From assembly GCA_018857735.1 (NCBI GenBank), contig JABMCL010000211.1, positions 222,001 through 286,000 of the forward strand: a stretch of DNA of 64,000 nucleotides, given 5' to 3'. Source of the stretch: Alviniconcha marisindica (taxonomy: Eukaryota > Mollusca > Gastropoda > Provannidae). This document shows positions 29,501 to 40,795 of the stretch, one piece after another; the first letter of the stretch is position 1; the number at the start of each line of letters is the position of its first letter. Below the pieces are notes generated by a model. The model saw only the letters and a program-made list of their open reading frames with translations. It did no database searches and was not told the origin of the DNA. The position numbers and the translations under genes were made by a program.

Positions 29501-32500
29501 TTGCTTTCTTAATGAGTATCATCAAGATACAAGACCTACATAAAAATACCCATTCTTTTTCAAGTACATGACATTGATGCAAGTTTAACCAGAGCTACTT
29601 TGAAAAAAGAATAATATCTGCTTCGAGAAGGCTAGCTCCTTTAAGACCACCTTCACTTGAATGTTACGGTGGTCCTGACAGTTCAGCTGGAGTTCATCCA
29701 CAGGTGTGCTGGTTAATTGTCTGTACCTCATCTTTTGTTGTTGTCAGTGGCTGTGGAGTTCACCCACAGGTGTGCTGGTTAATTGTCTGTACACCATTGT
29801 TTTTTTGTTGTCAGTGGCTGAGTGCAACCATTGTATCACGGCTGAGCAAGAAGATTGATGAAGTGAACAAACAGATGCAGAGAATTGGGTGTGAGGACAT
29901 GCAGGTTGGAGGTTAGTCACAGTTCTCATTTTCCTCATCATGTGACAGGTTAACTTCCTTTTACCACCCAGTTTTAATATCAGTTGAAGAGCGGGTTGAC
30001 TTATTTTTAACCACCCAGTTTTAATTTTAGTTGAAAAGTGGGTGAACTTGTTTTTAGCCACCCAGCTTTAATTTCAGTTGAAAAGCAAGCTGACTTGCTT
30101 TTACTGCCCAATTTTAATATCAGTTGAAAAGCTGGTTGTCTTGTTTTTACCACCCAGTTTTAATATCAGTTGAGAAGCTGTACATAAACTGATGCAGAGT
30201 TAGCCATTAGCACTTCGTATTAGTAACCACATGCACATGTAAGAAGAGGGAATGTGAGCAATATACAACTGTTTCACTTAACTGTAAAGATGATTCAGCA
30301 ATATCTGGCACAGTTTGTTGACAACATAGGGACTTCAGATTAGACTCCAAAATACACCAGCAGTTTTTAAAGTAGCCTTTAAATCGTAATGGTGGAGGAA
30401 AAATAGGTTATCTGCTAAAAACAATGGTTTTGTCCTCTCTTTTTCTTCTTCTTTTTCTCTCTCCCTTTTTCCTTAAAAGGGCATTGCATTCGCATGAAAA
30501 AATAAAAAAATCTTTTTTCAATGATGCTGTACAGAAATCCATGTTTAGGCAAAAAATGTTGCTGTCCAGAAATTGATGTTTTGACTAAAAGTAATATGAG
30601 AATAAATGTGAGCTGCAAGTCTCCCCTTTCTTGGAGAAAAAGTTTGTGGATGTTTAGTTGTGTTTTGATTGTGTGTGTTTTGTTTGTTTTGTTTTGTTTT
30701 GTTTAATTTGTTTGGTCTTCTTTGCTCCAGCACCTGAGTTTAAAGAGAAGTTTGTAGCTAATGCAGATTTTGATAATACTGTCAAAGAACATTTAATGAA
30801 GAACATTTAATGATGGATTAGTTAATGGTTCATGGTTTCCCCTGTACGTAGTCTGATATCCAGTGACAACTGCGGTGTAAACACATGCATAATTGCATTC
30901 CTGCCAACAGTGCACTTTTGTCCAATTCTAAAATCTTCTCAGTACAGGTAAAGACAAGTAGAGAAGAACTTGTTCATACTTGCTTGCTGTCTTGACAAGA
31001 CCCACAGAACATATACACGTAAGTTGTGAGTTGATGTAGTGTAACTGCCTCTTGCTTTGAAAAAGCCAAGCTGTACCCAAAATGTGCACACAGTTGTGTA
31101 TGTGCCCTATTAATGCTTAATCTGTTGTGTTTTGATTTTGGTTGCCTGCGGTGGGTGTTTTCAGAGGTGAGTGTGGCAACACTAAAGCAGCTGGCGCTGA
31201 CCAAAGGCAGCATGGTGCGCTCGCTCAACAACCTGGTTCCCTACCTGGACTTCTTCGCCAATCAGGAGTATTTGGTGCGCCGGATTAAAGGTCAGTAAGT
31301 GACTTTTGTTGCCCCCCCCCCCCCCCCCCCCCATCATCGTTTGTGTATTACTATTATCTGTCTGTCTGTTTCTTGAAAAAAGATGCTTTCATTGAAAATG
31401 TACACATGTTTTGTATTGTCTGATTAAAATAAACATTTTGTGTGTTTTGATGTTACTTTTGTTGCAGCCATTTCTGCCAGCCTTTTTATAGGACGTTATT
31501 TGTTAGTGGGGTTGCTTAATCGTTTAGCTGATGATCTTAATAATGTTAGTTTATTGCAATGTCATGTTGTTTAAGTGAATGTCTAATTGCTTAATTGCTA
31601 GTGTATATTAATTTAATCAGAATTACACCAATTAAGTTGTTCCATACATGCTGTTTTATGGATTGCCTGCTGTTCATTTACTTTTGTCTCATTCCCTATT
31701 TGTTTATTGTCTTGTAAAATACAGCCACATTTTGATTAAAACTTAATTATACAATTTTATTAATGTACGCTGTTTTTATATCAGTCATTGACAATCACTG
31801 TTTTGTCACATCCTGTTTTGTTTTTGTTTCATGCATATATTTCTTAACTGTATGAGACTGATGCATTGCTGTACTGTGTTTGGAGCTCAGATTTAGAACT
31901 GGGATAGATGCATTATAAATAATAATAAAAATTTATTATTATTATTAACATGTACGTCTGTTTAAAAAAAAAGTATATAGATAATAGATTAGATCAGAGT
32001 GACAGTGCTGAAAAGAATGAGCAACCCATTTGAGTCAGAAAAGGAGTTGTTGGGGGTTTGTCTAAGTCAGACAGTGGGCTAGTTACCCTCCCTCCCTGCC
32101 CCCCTGAAAAAAAGTTGAGTGTGACCCTCACCCACAAAGCATAGGTTCACAGAACACTGCTTCTTGCTGTTGGATGATCCCAGTTTTGATGGACAGAATG
32201 GAATGAAAGTCAATATATAGAGGATAGTGCTTCAAAATTTAGTCTGAAAAATAGGGCTTAGAAACTAAGAAAGTGAACCTCAAAGATGGTGCTTGGAGAG
32301 ATCATTGTAAGATTAATGCTTAGATATTCCTGAAAGATGTGCTTAGAGACTTATGGGAGTTAGTCGACAAAACAACCCATGGAGAGTTGGTTTGAAAGAT
32401 GGTGCTTAGAGAGTTGACAGTGAAAAGGAATGTTTGAGTCCCATTATACATAGAGTTGATGGTGAAAAGGAATGTTTGAGTCCCATTATACATAGAGGGC

Positions 32501-34283
32501 TGACAGTGAAAAGGAATGTTTGAGTCCCATTATACATCTGTGCTTGTTTTGCAGACCTCAGCACTGGCAGCATGAGTGAGTTCACCTGGAACAAGGGGGG
32601 CAACTACGGCAAGCCGTGGGCAGAACACCTTATCACTGATGCCTCTGTGAGTTTCTCACCAAGTGCTGTTTCTCGCTGCTGTGATGTTGCAAGTTGGCCG
32701 TCCTGTCCACACCATTTGCCTCAGAGCAATAACTGGACATGCAGCTGACATGTTGATGCTTTGACCCTCTGGATGCCAAACACAGAGCAGTAATAATACA
32801 AATGTTGAGATACTGATGAAGGATGTGAGTTCATGGCTAATACACTATATGTGTGTTGAAATACTGATAAGGACAGGAGTTTGTGGCTGGTTGGTTAACA
32901 TGCTATATCAGTGTTGAAATATTGATAATGTAATGAGGGCATGCAGCCTGCTGACAGAAAACAAAAATGGTGTATGTATCATTGTGTGTGTGTGGTTAAC
33001 AGTTGGTGATGCATCTGCTGTGTACATACTTGGATTCTCGGCTACCCGCTCAACCACGCTACATGGATGGCAAGGTTTTCACTGCTGAACACTTTGTCAA
33101 GACCCCCGACAAGCCAGGTCTGTTGGTGTTCAGTCTTTTCTCTCTCTCCTAAAAAGCCATTTCTCTTTAACATAGTGTAGTTTTGTTGGAAGAGGGAGAG
33201 TGACTTTGATTTTTTCGTGTGTTCTTATAATCTGGATGATGTAAGTACAAACTTCACAAAAGAAAATTTAATACTAGAACTGCTATATGAATGTATCAGA
33301 GCAAGTGCTTTTAAACTGCTGTTCAATATTTAGTTTTCAATCATAACAACTGTTTTGGTATAACATAGTGGTGCACAGTTTGTAAAAGCGGAGTCTGTTT
33401 TTGCAGACATGCATCGCAAGGACAACCTGTTGATCTACCAGACCAGCATCAACCCCCCGCATTTCCAGATTGTCATTGGCACGCAGACCTACAACCTGCC
33501 CAGGGTTAGTCCTTTCTGCAGCACACCCCATGTAGACGCAAAGAGAAATGATCCAGAATTTAAGCATCTGTCATTGCCTCTCTCATTTTTGGATTTGACA
33601 TCCTGTGTCAATTCTAGCTGGCACATCCAGCTAGCTTATCCACTGTACTGATCCATGTTATCAGACCACACCATTTAGCCTTGTTTTGAGCAGCCTTGAC
33701 TGATTGCCTGGTGGAGAGAGAGGTGTAGGTAAAGACTGCTTGCTGATTACCTGGAAAGCATGAGGTAGGACATGGTAACCCAGAGTTTGAACTGTTTGGC
33801 AAACAGCCCTGTCTAAAACTGTACTCAGCAATGTGATACTGAAAAGACGGTTACTGTGTGGTCTTTCGTTTGAGGTTAATGTTTAGTGTCTATACAGACT
33901 GCTCTAATTGGATGTGCTGAATCTACAAATGACAGATTATCTGTCACTGTGCTGGTTGTGTTTACAGACATGTTACCCCATTTTGTGATTTGTGTACACA
34001 TTTCTGACACCAGCAGTGTTGCACCTACTATACATGTGCTCACAACAGGTCTTTGGTGTATACATTTGAACAGAATTTCATCCCAGCTTGTTCCATCTCC
34101 CAAACCAGACCTATGCAGGCTGAGCTACAATATATAATGCTTTAGGGATTGGCACCATAACTGCAAAGTATATCTATTAACACTGTTTTGGAATATGCAG
34201 CCTGGAGTTGTTCCAACAGCTTTGTAAGCTCTCTCTCTTTCATTATTTGTCTGTCTGCCTGTCAGCATGTGTGTGTGTGTGTG

Positions 34284-34362
<79 letters not shown>

Positions 34363-35835
34363 ACACACACACACACCACACACACACACCATTTATGTCA
34401 CACACTCTCACTTGCTGGTTGCCCTCCATGTTGTTGGTAAAACATCTCTGAATTAAATGTGTTTGAATTGAACCCTACAATTTGGACTTCTTTCACCGAT
34501 GTGTGATCATAATGACTGATTGTTTACAACCCTTTTTACTTGTATTTTGCAGGGTCGCAACAACATGTTCCAGGCCATACTACTGTTCTTCTACCACATC
34601 AAGACCAAGGAACAGGGAATGCTGGGGTCAGTTCACTTTGTCATTCAGTTCAAAATGATAACCAATATTGTGTGAAAAGTACAAGCGCATGGCTCTATAT
34701 GTTGTCAACAACAACAAGAAAATCATAACATTCAGTAAATGGCTTTTATGTACTGTGTACACATCACCCCATCCACACACTCGCACTAGTATTATACACT
34801 GCTTTTTCTTCTGTGCCCCACGTGACCTACCCACTTTCCTGCTTCTTCATTCCTCACATGATGATGTTGGGCTAGAAATGTGGAAATGCTATATAGCTGC
34901 TTTAGCACTTGAACCTTTGCATTACAAGGTTTTAACCAGTCACTAATGATATCGTTAGTGACTGGTTAAAACCTTGTAATGCAAAAGTTCAAGTTTTGGG
35001 AAAAAAACAAAAATCAGAATTTCCAAGCACATTCATTTTGGGACATAGGATTTTTACTGGTTCACAAATGTTATGAAAAATATTGTTTTTGAAAGAACAT
35101 CAATTATGGCTTTCCTGTAAAAAAAAAAAAAATGAGTTGTGTTTTTCCCCCCATAATATGTGTTTCGTCTGATTTATGAGGTTTGAACTTGTTTGTTGAC
35201 TATGTGTCAATGACTGATTAAAACGTTGTAACTCGGCTTTTGGGGCTGGCACCATAAGAACATAGCCAAGACTAAAAATATTATAAAGTGTAAAACTGTT
35301 TTGTGGTTACAGGCATGTGTTCCAGTAAACACTGTGAATTCTGTATAAATCTCAGTTTTGATACATTGAACTATTGTGCCGTAGAAAAACATGTAACTCA
35401 GCTTACGTGTTTATCATGATTCAGCTTTCTGTGAAAAATGACTTGCAAGGTTTTCTGCGTACATTTTTGATAGGAATTTGTCTGTAATGGTAATATCTTG
35501 AGTTTTGAGGTTTTCACAGAAGATGTATAAATAAATTAGGTCTTCAAACTCAAAACTCCCCAGAACTGAGTTTGAAGGCTTTAATCAGTGACTGACGATA
35601 AGCAACACTGGGAGATGACTGGTTACGGTAGACTAAGGGATATCAGGCAGTGCCCACTGCCTTTAGGTACCAAAACTCCAGTGTAACCAACAGTGAACAT
35701 GAACACAAACATGCACAAAAATGAAGCTGGTCATATGGCTTTTATGTTCAGTCAGCTAAATCATTTTTGTTTGTTATTTCCAGACGTATCAACCTTGGAC
35801 TGTCTGGACTGAACATACTTTGGATATTTGACTGA
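20781..35835 (+). CDS. TMEM209: Transmembrane protein 209
   Basis: TMEM209 is a nuclear-envelope protein reported to associate with nucleoporins. There are fifteen phase-consistent exons: 20781-20911, 22219-22266, 23283-23452, 24224-24465, 25228-25327, 25742-25828, 26714-26886, 28953-29015, 29815-29911, 31165-31290, 32555-32646, 33003-33117, 33407-33504, 34553-34626 and 35784-35835. They total 1668 nt and 555 aa (human 561). An in-frame TAA at 20769 fixes the start. Hydrophobic segments lie at about residues 26-43 and 65-95. A Ser/Pro-rich disordered region (about 118-255) precedes the conserved C-terminal domain. Hallmarks are [48 protein letters not shown] and [16 protein letters not shown]. 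The exon 2 donor gtatgt at 22267, not gtaagt 11 bases later, keeps the frame. Introns 7 and 8 contain acceptor-derived repeats. Confidence 0.96.
22529..22850 (+). repeat. Dispersed repeat family, copy 3 (TMEM209 intron 2)
   Basis: It begins AGAGCGCCTAACCTGCACAG, continues through TTGACAACAAAGATTCAGTG and a CACGCACGCAC stretch, then AAGAAAAGGTTTTTGAAAAG and CAATGAAGATTGGAAGAGAT. The order of blocks matches the copy at 4551. Confidence 0.6.
23538..23625. repeat. (CT)n/(CTGT)n microsatellite in TMEM209 intron 3
   Basis: A dinucleotide tract with short interruptions, just past the 23452 donor. A longer (CT)n tract occurs at about 34288-34358. Confidence 0.95.
24985..25225 (+). repeat. ~65-bp repeat upstream of TMEM209 exon 5
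   Basis: Three to four degenerate units share AGATGTTTTGWTAAATATCTTTCC and GACACATTTTGTTGTTAAA-type blocks. The array runs up to the exon 5 acceptor at 25227. The final part may be a diverged unit containing the acceptor, but similarity is too weak to claim. Confidence 0.6.
27160..28952 (+). repeat. Minisatellite derived from the TMEM209 exon 8 acceptor
   Basis: Units contain TTGACAGGTGTGGAACATGT and TATGGTGTTGAC variants. The last two units, nearest the exon, read AATTGTTGACAG, then GAGAGAARTATGGTGTTGAC. This copies the real junction TTGACAG|GTATGGAAAAAGTATGGTGT at 28953. The array is interrupted by the transposon at 27419-28656. Confidence 0.88.
27419..28656. mobile_element. ~1.24 kb DNA element, 11-bp TIR, ATAT target duplication
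   Basis: The ends GTGACCCACTC (27419-27429) and GAGTGGGTCAC (28646-28656) are perfect inverted repeats, each flanked by ATAT. Removing the element plus one ATAT restores GAACATATATGG, a normal unit of the surrounding minisatellite. The interior has two CCAAT-type motifs (GACCAATCAGA near 27818, GATTGGCTGA near 27880) and an acidic frame [18 protein letters not shown] near 28035. A second frame at 28292-28645 follows an acceptor-like TTATACAG. No catalytic transposase motif was seen. Confidence 0.78.
29128..29443 (+). mobile_element. tRNA-derived SINE in TMEM209 intron 8
   Basis: The head GGGGATAGCCCAACTGGCAG contains an A-box-like element (29137-29148), and GGCTCAAATC at 29183-29192 resembles a B-box. 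The body runs to an A/T-rich end near 29443. Its sequence differs from the SINE at 10643, so at least two SINE families are present. Confidence 0.75.
29688..29820 (+). repeat. Tandem duplication of the TMEM209 exon 9 acceptor
   Basis: Two ~66-bp units (29688-29753 and 29754-29820) share TGGAGTTCAYCCACAGGTGT, TTAATTGTCTGTAC and the terminal GTTGTCAG|TGGCTG. The second unit supplies the real acceptor at 29814/29815. The first leaves an intact decoy at 29747/29748. Use of the decoy would add 67 nt and shift the frame. Confidence 0.9.
29945..30185 (+). repeat. ~58-bp minisatellite in TMEM209 intron 9
   Basis: About five units share CCACCCAGTTTTAATATCAG, TTGAAAAGC and TGACTTGTTTTTA. It starts within 40 bases of the exon 9 donor but does not contain exon sequence. 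Confidence 0.85.
32405..32535 (+). repeat. ~54-bp repeat before TMEM209 exon 11
   Basis: Three units share GTGAAAAGGAATGTTTGAGT and CCCATTATACAT. It ends about 20 bases before the exon 11 acceptor at 32554 without including it. Confidence 0.85.
34908..34993. repeat. 86-bp near-perfect palindrome in TMEM209 intron 14
   Basis: The two 43-base arms meet at a central GATATC with essentially no loop. Few positions fail to pair (one near the centre, one or so in the outer part). The outer arms read CTTGAAC and GTTCAAG. The transcript would fold into a very stable hairpin. Related partial motifs recur at about 35210 and 35580. Confidence 0.85.
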
Positions 35836-36610
35836 AGCATTCTTGCTCAAGAGGAATGCAAGTCCATCCCTGAACAAGGAGTAAAGACACGAGGCATGGC
35901 GGCTTGCCTGGGCACCAGAGGGAAGAGAATGAATTAATGTCTCTTCAATCATGCATGGTCATCCATCCGTCAGGGTGTCAGTACTTGCCATGGCTTTTGC
36001 TTACAAGCTCTTTTGAAAAAAGGACCAGTGTTGTGTTTTCCTCTGTGAGGTGCTGCAGGTCAAGTCTAGATGGCCAGTCAGTTGGGTGGTTAAGAAATAT
36101 TCTTTTTTCAAATGGGCCTAATTCTCAGCTTTCAAAGTAAAATCATTTCATGCATATCAGTTTGGAGAACATTTTGTAGAAACTGCTGATTTATGTGTAT
36201 CTGTTCATCTGAATTAGTGTGTATATGTGTTTGTGTGCATGTATAGTGTGTGTGTGTGGGGGGGGGGGGGGGGGGGGGGGGGGAGGCTGCTTGTGCATGT
36301 GTGTTTGAATGTGTGTGTGTGCAGAGTGGACATGAATGAAGTGAGATTTTTTTGCTTTATTCAGGTGAATGGCACAATTTATGAGTGACAGCTGTCAGCT
36401 GTTTTTTACTCATTGATGTAGTAAGAAATAGTCATGGTTCTATGATAAGCCAAAACCAAAAACTGTTTTGTTACACTTTTTATTTGGAAACACACATTTC
36501 ATTTGAACTGAGCAATATGAAGTGCAACAATTGTTTCAAACTGGTTTGGTAAATCTGCTTATGTTGTACTTTGACACCACAATAAAATGTACCGATACAA
36601 CAAAGGAAAT
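35836..36610 (+). other. TMEM209 3' UTR with polyadenylation signal
   Basis: Non-coding sequence after the TMEM209 stop, containing a GT and poly-G tract at about 36248-36284. A canonical AATAAA at 36581-36586 is the likely polyadenylation signal. Confidence 0.55.
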
Positions 36611-38274
36611 TTTTGTATTATAACTGTTTTGTCTGCAGTGAACAAGCCCAATTACAGTGATAGGTTCTGCCCCATTTTCTGCTTGTGACATCCCACTCCA
36701 AGTCGGATTTACCTGTTTCATCCGGTGATGTGGTCTAAAGCCAGCTCACAAACACACATTTTATCAAGTTGTAACATGATCAAAACAAAGGAAAACTACA
36801 TGCACTGGGTTGAACTACATGTTCTCCTGCGTGTTATAACACAATACTGCATCAACGTGTTCTGTTCACTATTTACAGTGCGTCGTGCTACAGACTTACA
36901 CACAGGATACCCTTTTACTATCTTATATATACCACTATATATATATATATATATATACCATCTTATGAACACAGCCATTTAATGATTGAACTTAAACCAT
37001 GTGACACAGGGTTTTAGTTAATCAGAAGACAGAGGAGATGAACTGATGATGAGAGTGGGGAAAGGACGGGAAAAGAACATCAAATTTTCACTGGAAATGT
37101 TAACTTTTCACTGTAAGCCCAAAATGGAGACTAATGTTATCAGTTCAAACCCGGTCCCATTTAGGTGGCATTTGACAGGCAGAGGTCCCCACGCTGTCGA
37201 ACCACTCCATGATGCATACCAGTCACACACCCACACGGTGCCATGACTGATGAGGGTTCACACGCATGCTGTGTGCTTCAAGTGATGCCAGGGGTCAGAC
37301 TGCCACAACATGATGTGGGGTCAGTCACAGGATCCGTCTCTTGACCACATCCCATGGCTTTTTTAACCTTTCTTCTTGACCGATCATTCTTCTGAGTCGG
37401 CATTCAAAATCCGGCCTGTTTTGGCATAGGTTCAGTTAATGGGCCTAATTCACAAAACTGACAACAATCTTCAACAAAGAGTTGTACGATTGTGTCATGG
37501 ATCTGAAATTCACCGCCCAAAACTACGTACCAGATTTGGGAGGTGGTCCAAAAACTGGACATTTGTGATTAGTTGTGATCGTTTTACCCCCAAAAGATCG
37601 CGATCCAAAAATCTTGGCAAAAGGCTATGAAAGATATTTAAAAGGGAACATTGCTAATAATATTGATTGACAGAAATGTATGAGATTTCAGGTGTTCGCT
37701 TTCAACATTTTACCAGTCGCATTTATAAACCAGAATGTCATGATCACAGTTCTGCTTCATGAAATCAAATGTATGATTTCAAAGTTACACGTTCGTAGTG
37801 TGACCAGTTACTCAGCAGTATGCAACGCCGACTTTGACTTGGCCATTTATTCCGCAAAAATGGACACCTCTGCCAAACTAGTTTAAAAAAGACACAAAAC
37901 AGTCTGCTCGGCGAGTCCATTTGTTTCTGTGTAAAGGCCAATGGAAAGAAAACCGAAAAGGTTAGCGACTTCTGGATGGAAAACGCTAGCATTCAACACT
38001 TCACGTCAGCAGTTCCTGCTTCTTGCCAGATGGGACGTTCTCAGCCTTCAGTAATACAGTGATTGTATGACAGAACTCTCCTCTTTAGCTCAGAGTCGTT
38101 CAACATGACAATCACTTCGTTTTCATTGAAATCCGAGTGTTATATTTTCTTCTTATCGTGCTAATACTGTTGCGGATTTCCTTCATCTTTTTTTTTTTTT
38201 TTTAAAGTGCATGACACAATGCTATTTTTGTGAGCCCCTGTCCAAACCTGTAGATCCTGGCAGCTGTGGCGGCG
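36611..38274. other. Intergenic between convergent genes
   Basis: TMEM209 and the minus-strand unknown gene converge here. A TTTATT at 37847-37852 is AATAAA on the minus strand, about 420 bases past that gene's stop, and is a plausible polyadenylation signal. No further gene is supported. Confidence 0.45.
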
Positions 38275-40764
38275 TTAGGCCGCTGCCTGGATGACGTTGG
38301 ACTGCTGCACGGACACGATGGCGAGCAGCTCGTTGCCGATGCGGGAGTTGGTGGGGATGGAGGGGAGCGGGAAGCGCGCCCTGCTGCCCAGAAGCACGGC
38401 CTTGGGCCGCTCGGCCGGCAGGTTTTTGTCGTAGGACGAGGCCAGGCCCAGCGGCAGGTCCAGCTTGTACAGCGCCGACACCGAGCTCCCCGACGCCAAC
38501 GCCGCCGCCACGTTGGGCGGCAGACCGCTCTTCGCCGCTTCCTTCTTCACCTGCTGACCCACCGGCGACGACGACGACGACGAGTCCTCCGACTGACGCT
38601 CTGCGACGCGGGGACTCTTGTCCACGGACAGCCGCTTCTTGATGTGCGGCAGCGGGGCCTGGCTGGCCGTGAACTTGGGTAGGGAGTAGGGCGGGGCCGT
38701 GTCCTCCACGGGCCAGGCGGGCTGGTCGTCGTCCTCCGGACCCCGGCCCTGCGCCTCGTCCCTGGGGCTGGGCAGCTTGCTGGCCTTCAGGGCTCTGGCT
38801 TTGTGCCACTTGCCGTCCGTGGAGCTGCCGCTGCCGCCGCTCTTCTCGCTGCTGACGATGCTGCTGGCGCCCTTTCTCGGGGTGATGGAGCCTGGCGTCT
38901 GCAACAACGGGGTTCGCAAGTCACCGTCTTCTTGCTGACTTTGCGTAGGTGGGGGGGGGGGGGGGGGGGGGGGTAGCTTGTTTTAGCAAGGACACAGCGT
39001 AAGACTAGGCTTCAGCCCGAAATCTTTATCCTTGAGTATTAAAATCAGTATTGTTGCTTTACGTCCACAGAATCCGTAGGGGCGGGGGAACCCAGGTCAC
39101 CTCTTTACCACAGAGCTGCTGAGCTCTGCCAAGTCGCATAAATTATATGCTTAATGCCGTCTTCAATTTTAACCCCTTCACGGCCCCAACCCATACATTT
39201 TCTGGACTGACTGAAAAGTTCCCCCCAAAAGACCTGCAAATCGGAAATATTTCGGGCCTGTGGCAAGCCTACTTTCAATACTGTCCGTTTTGATGGAGAT
39301 CATTCCTCGTGCTAGAGGATTTCACATTTTACTGCCCGGCTTATGGCGTTCATGCAAGTGTGGCAGTGAAGGGGTTAAATGAGCATGGCGACAAAGGAAT
39401 AGGTCCAGTTCACGCCTTTGTTTGTGGCGCTAGTTGCAAGTGTTTCCTTTTTAGAAAAGGAATTTTTGACATCTGTCTGTTCTCAACAGAACGGTACCTT
39501 CATTTCTGCGCCTGCGGGGACCCGGCACCGTGGAGCACATGGATGTGCTCGCTTGCTTAAAGAGCACCTGGCTGGAAGGACTGGAGTACTTTTGGGACAC
39601 GTGGGGGCACTCACTCGCTTAAAGAGCACGTGGATGTGGGTGTGGTTAGAAAGACCGAAGTGGGACACGTGGAGGTACTTGCAGAACACGTGGATGTGGG
39701 CGTGGTTAGAAAGACTGAAATGGGACACGTGGAGGTACTTGCACGTGGATGTGGGTGTGCCAACTGTGGCTGGAAGGACTGAAGTGGGACACGTGGGGGC
39801 ACTCACTTGCTTAAAGAGCACGTGGATGTGGGTGTGGCTGGAAGGACTGAAGTACTTGTGGGGCACGTAGTTGGAGCCGCTGGCCACTACCAGAGGGGGC
39901 ACGGGGGACACGCTCTTGTGGGTCCTGGGGCTGGGCGTAGGGTCCTTCACCGGCACCAGCTTGGGGATCAGCACGCTCCGGAAGTTCCGCGGGTCGTCCT
40001 TTCTGATGGGCATCCGGCTGCAACACATCGTATCACGCGAGTTAGTGTTAGCTTTGCGGGTCGTCCTTTCTGATGGGCATCCGGTTGCAACACATCGTAT
40101 CACGCGAGTTAGTGTTAGCTTTGCGGGTCGTCCTTTCTGATGGGCATCCGGTTGCAACACATCGTATCACGCGAGTTAGTGTTAGCTTTGCGGGTCGTCC
40201 TTTCTGATGGGCATCCGGTTGCAACACATCGTATCACGCGAGTTAGTGTTAGCTTTGCGGGTCGTCCTTTCTGATGGGCATCCGGTTGCAACACATCGTA
40301 TCACGCGAGTTAGTGTTAGCTTTGCGGGTCGTCCTTTCAGATGCCCATCCGTTGGTGTGAAAGTAGCGGTAGCGGTGTTCAGGGACACAGCAGAGACACG
40401 TTGGTGTGAAAGTAGTGGTAGTGGCGGTGATTGTCGGTGCCATGCCACTCACCTGATTTGCAGCGGAATGGTCTGCAGCTGGTCGTAGTAGCCCCCCTGG
40501 GACCGCTCCACGTCACGGTGCAGACGCCGCAGGTAGGCGGACGCCGCGTTGGCACGGTGCTTGCTGACCACCCGGTTCAAGTCCGGGGCGTACCGAGACC
40601 CCAGCACCCGCTGGATCTCGTGGTAGTTCTCGGGTTTGAACCGATAACCGTCCATGGCGCGGCGACGCTCGTGCAGAAGACTGGCTACCTGCCTCTTGCT
40701 GATGGCCGCCATGGTGGGCTGTGTGGACCGGTGTTTGGGCGGGGACAGGTCGAAACTGGGCTCG
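38275..40764 (-). CDS. Unrecognised protein, three 3' coding exons
   Basis: I do not recognise the family. Three phase-compatible minus-strand exons are seen: 40764-40453 (312 nt), 40017-39807 (211 nt) and 38898-38275 (624 nt, stop TAA), encoding 381 residues. The first is basic and probably helical (AISKRQVASLLHERRRAM, YHEIQRVLGSRYAPDLNRVV). It opens in phase after an upstream exon, so its internal methionine at 40712 need not be the start. The second is Pro/Lys-rich (FRSVLIPKLVPVKDPTPSPR). The third is long and low-complexity, with a poly-Ser run and a more ordered tail (PLPSIPTNSRIGNELLAIVS). Coding GC is far higher than in neighbouring introns. Upstream coding exons between 40.8 and 47.4 kb were not found. 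Two candidate first exons lie near 47.5 and 48.5 kb. Confidence 0.72.
39550..39842 (-). repeat. Minisatellite from the 3' edge and donor of the 211-nt exon
   Basis: On the minus strand, units of about 66 bp repeat CCTTCCAGCCACACCCACAT, then CCACGTGCTCTTTAAGCAA|gtgagtgccc. The real donor is at 39807/39806. One downstream unit keeps an intact GCGAgtgagt (around 39611-39620). The most distal copy (around 39553) reads GCAAGCGAGC, with GT changed to GC. Intermediate units lack the donor. Confidence 0.88.
40011..40350 (-). repeat. 67-bp minisatellite from the 5' edge and acceptor of the 211-nt exon
   Basis: Exact 67-bp periodicity, with CAT markers at 40011, 40078, 40145, 40212 and 40279. Each unit contains the exon start CCGGATGCCCATCAGAAAGG and CGACCCGC. 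At the real junction the intron ends TGTTGCAG. In every upstream unit the same position reads TGTTGCAA, so the decoy acceptors are all destroyed. Confidence 0.93.
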
Positions 40765-40795
40765 CTGCAAGTTAGTCCCGTACTCGGTATTTACA

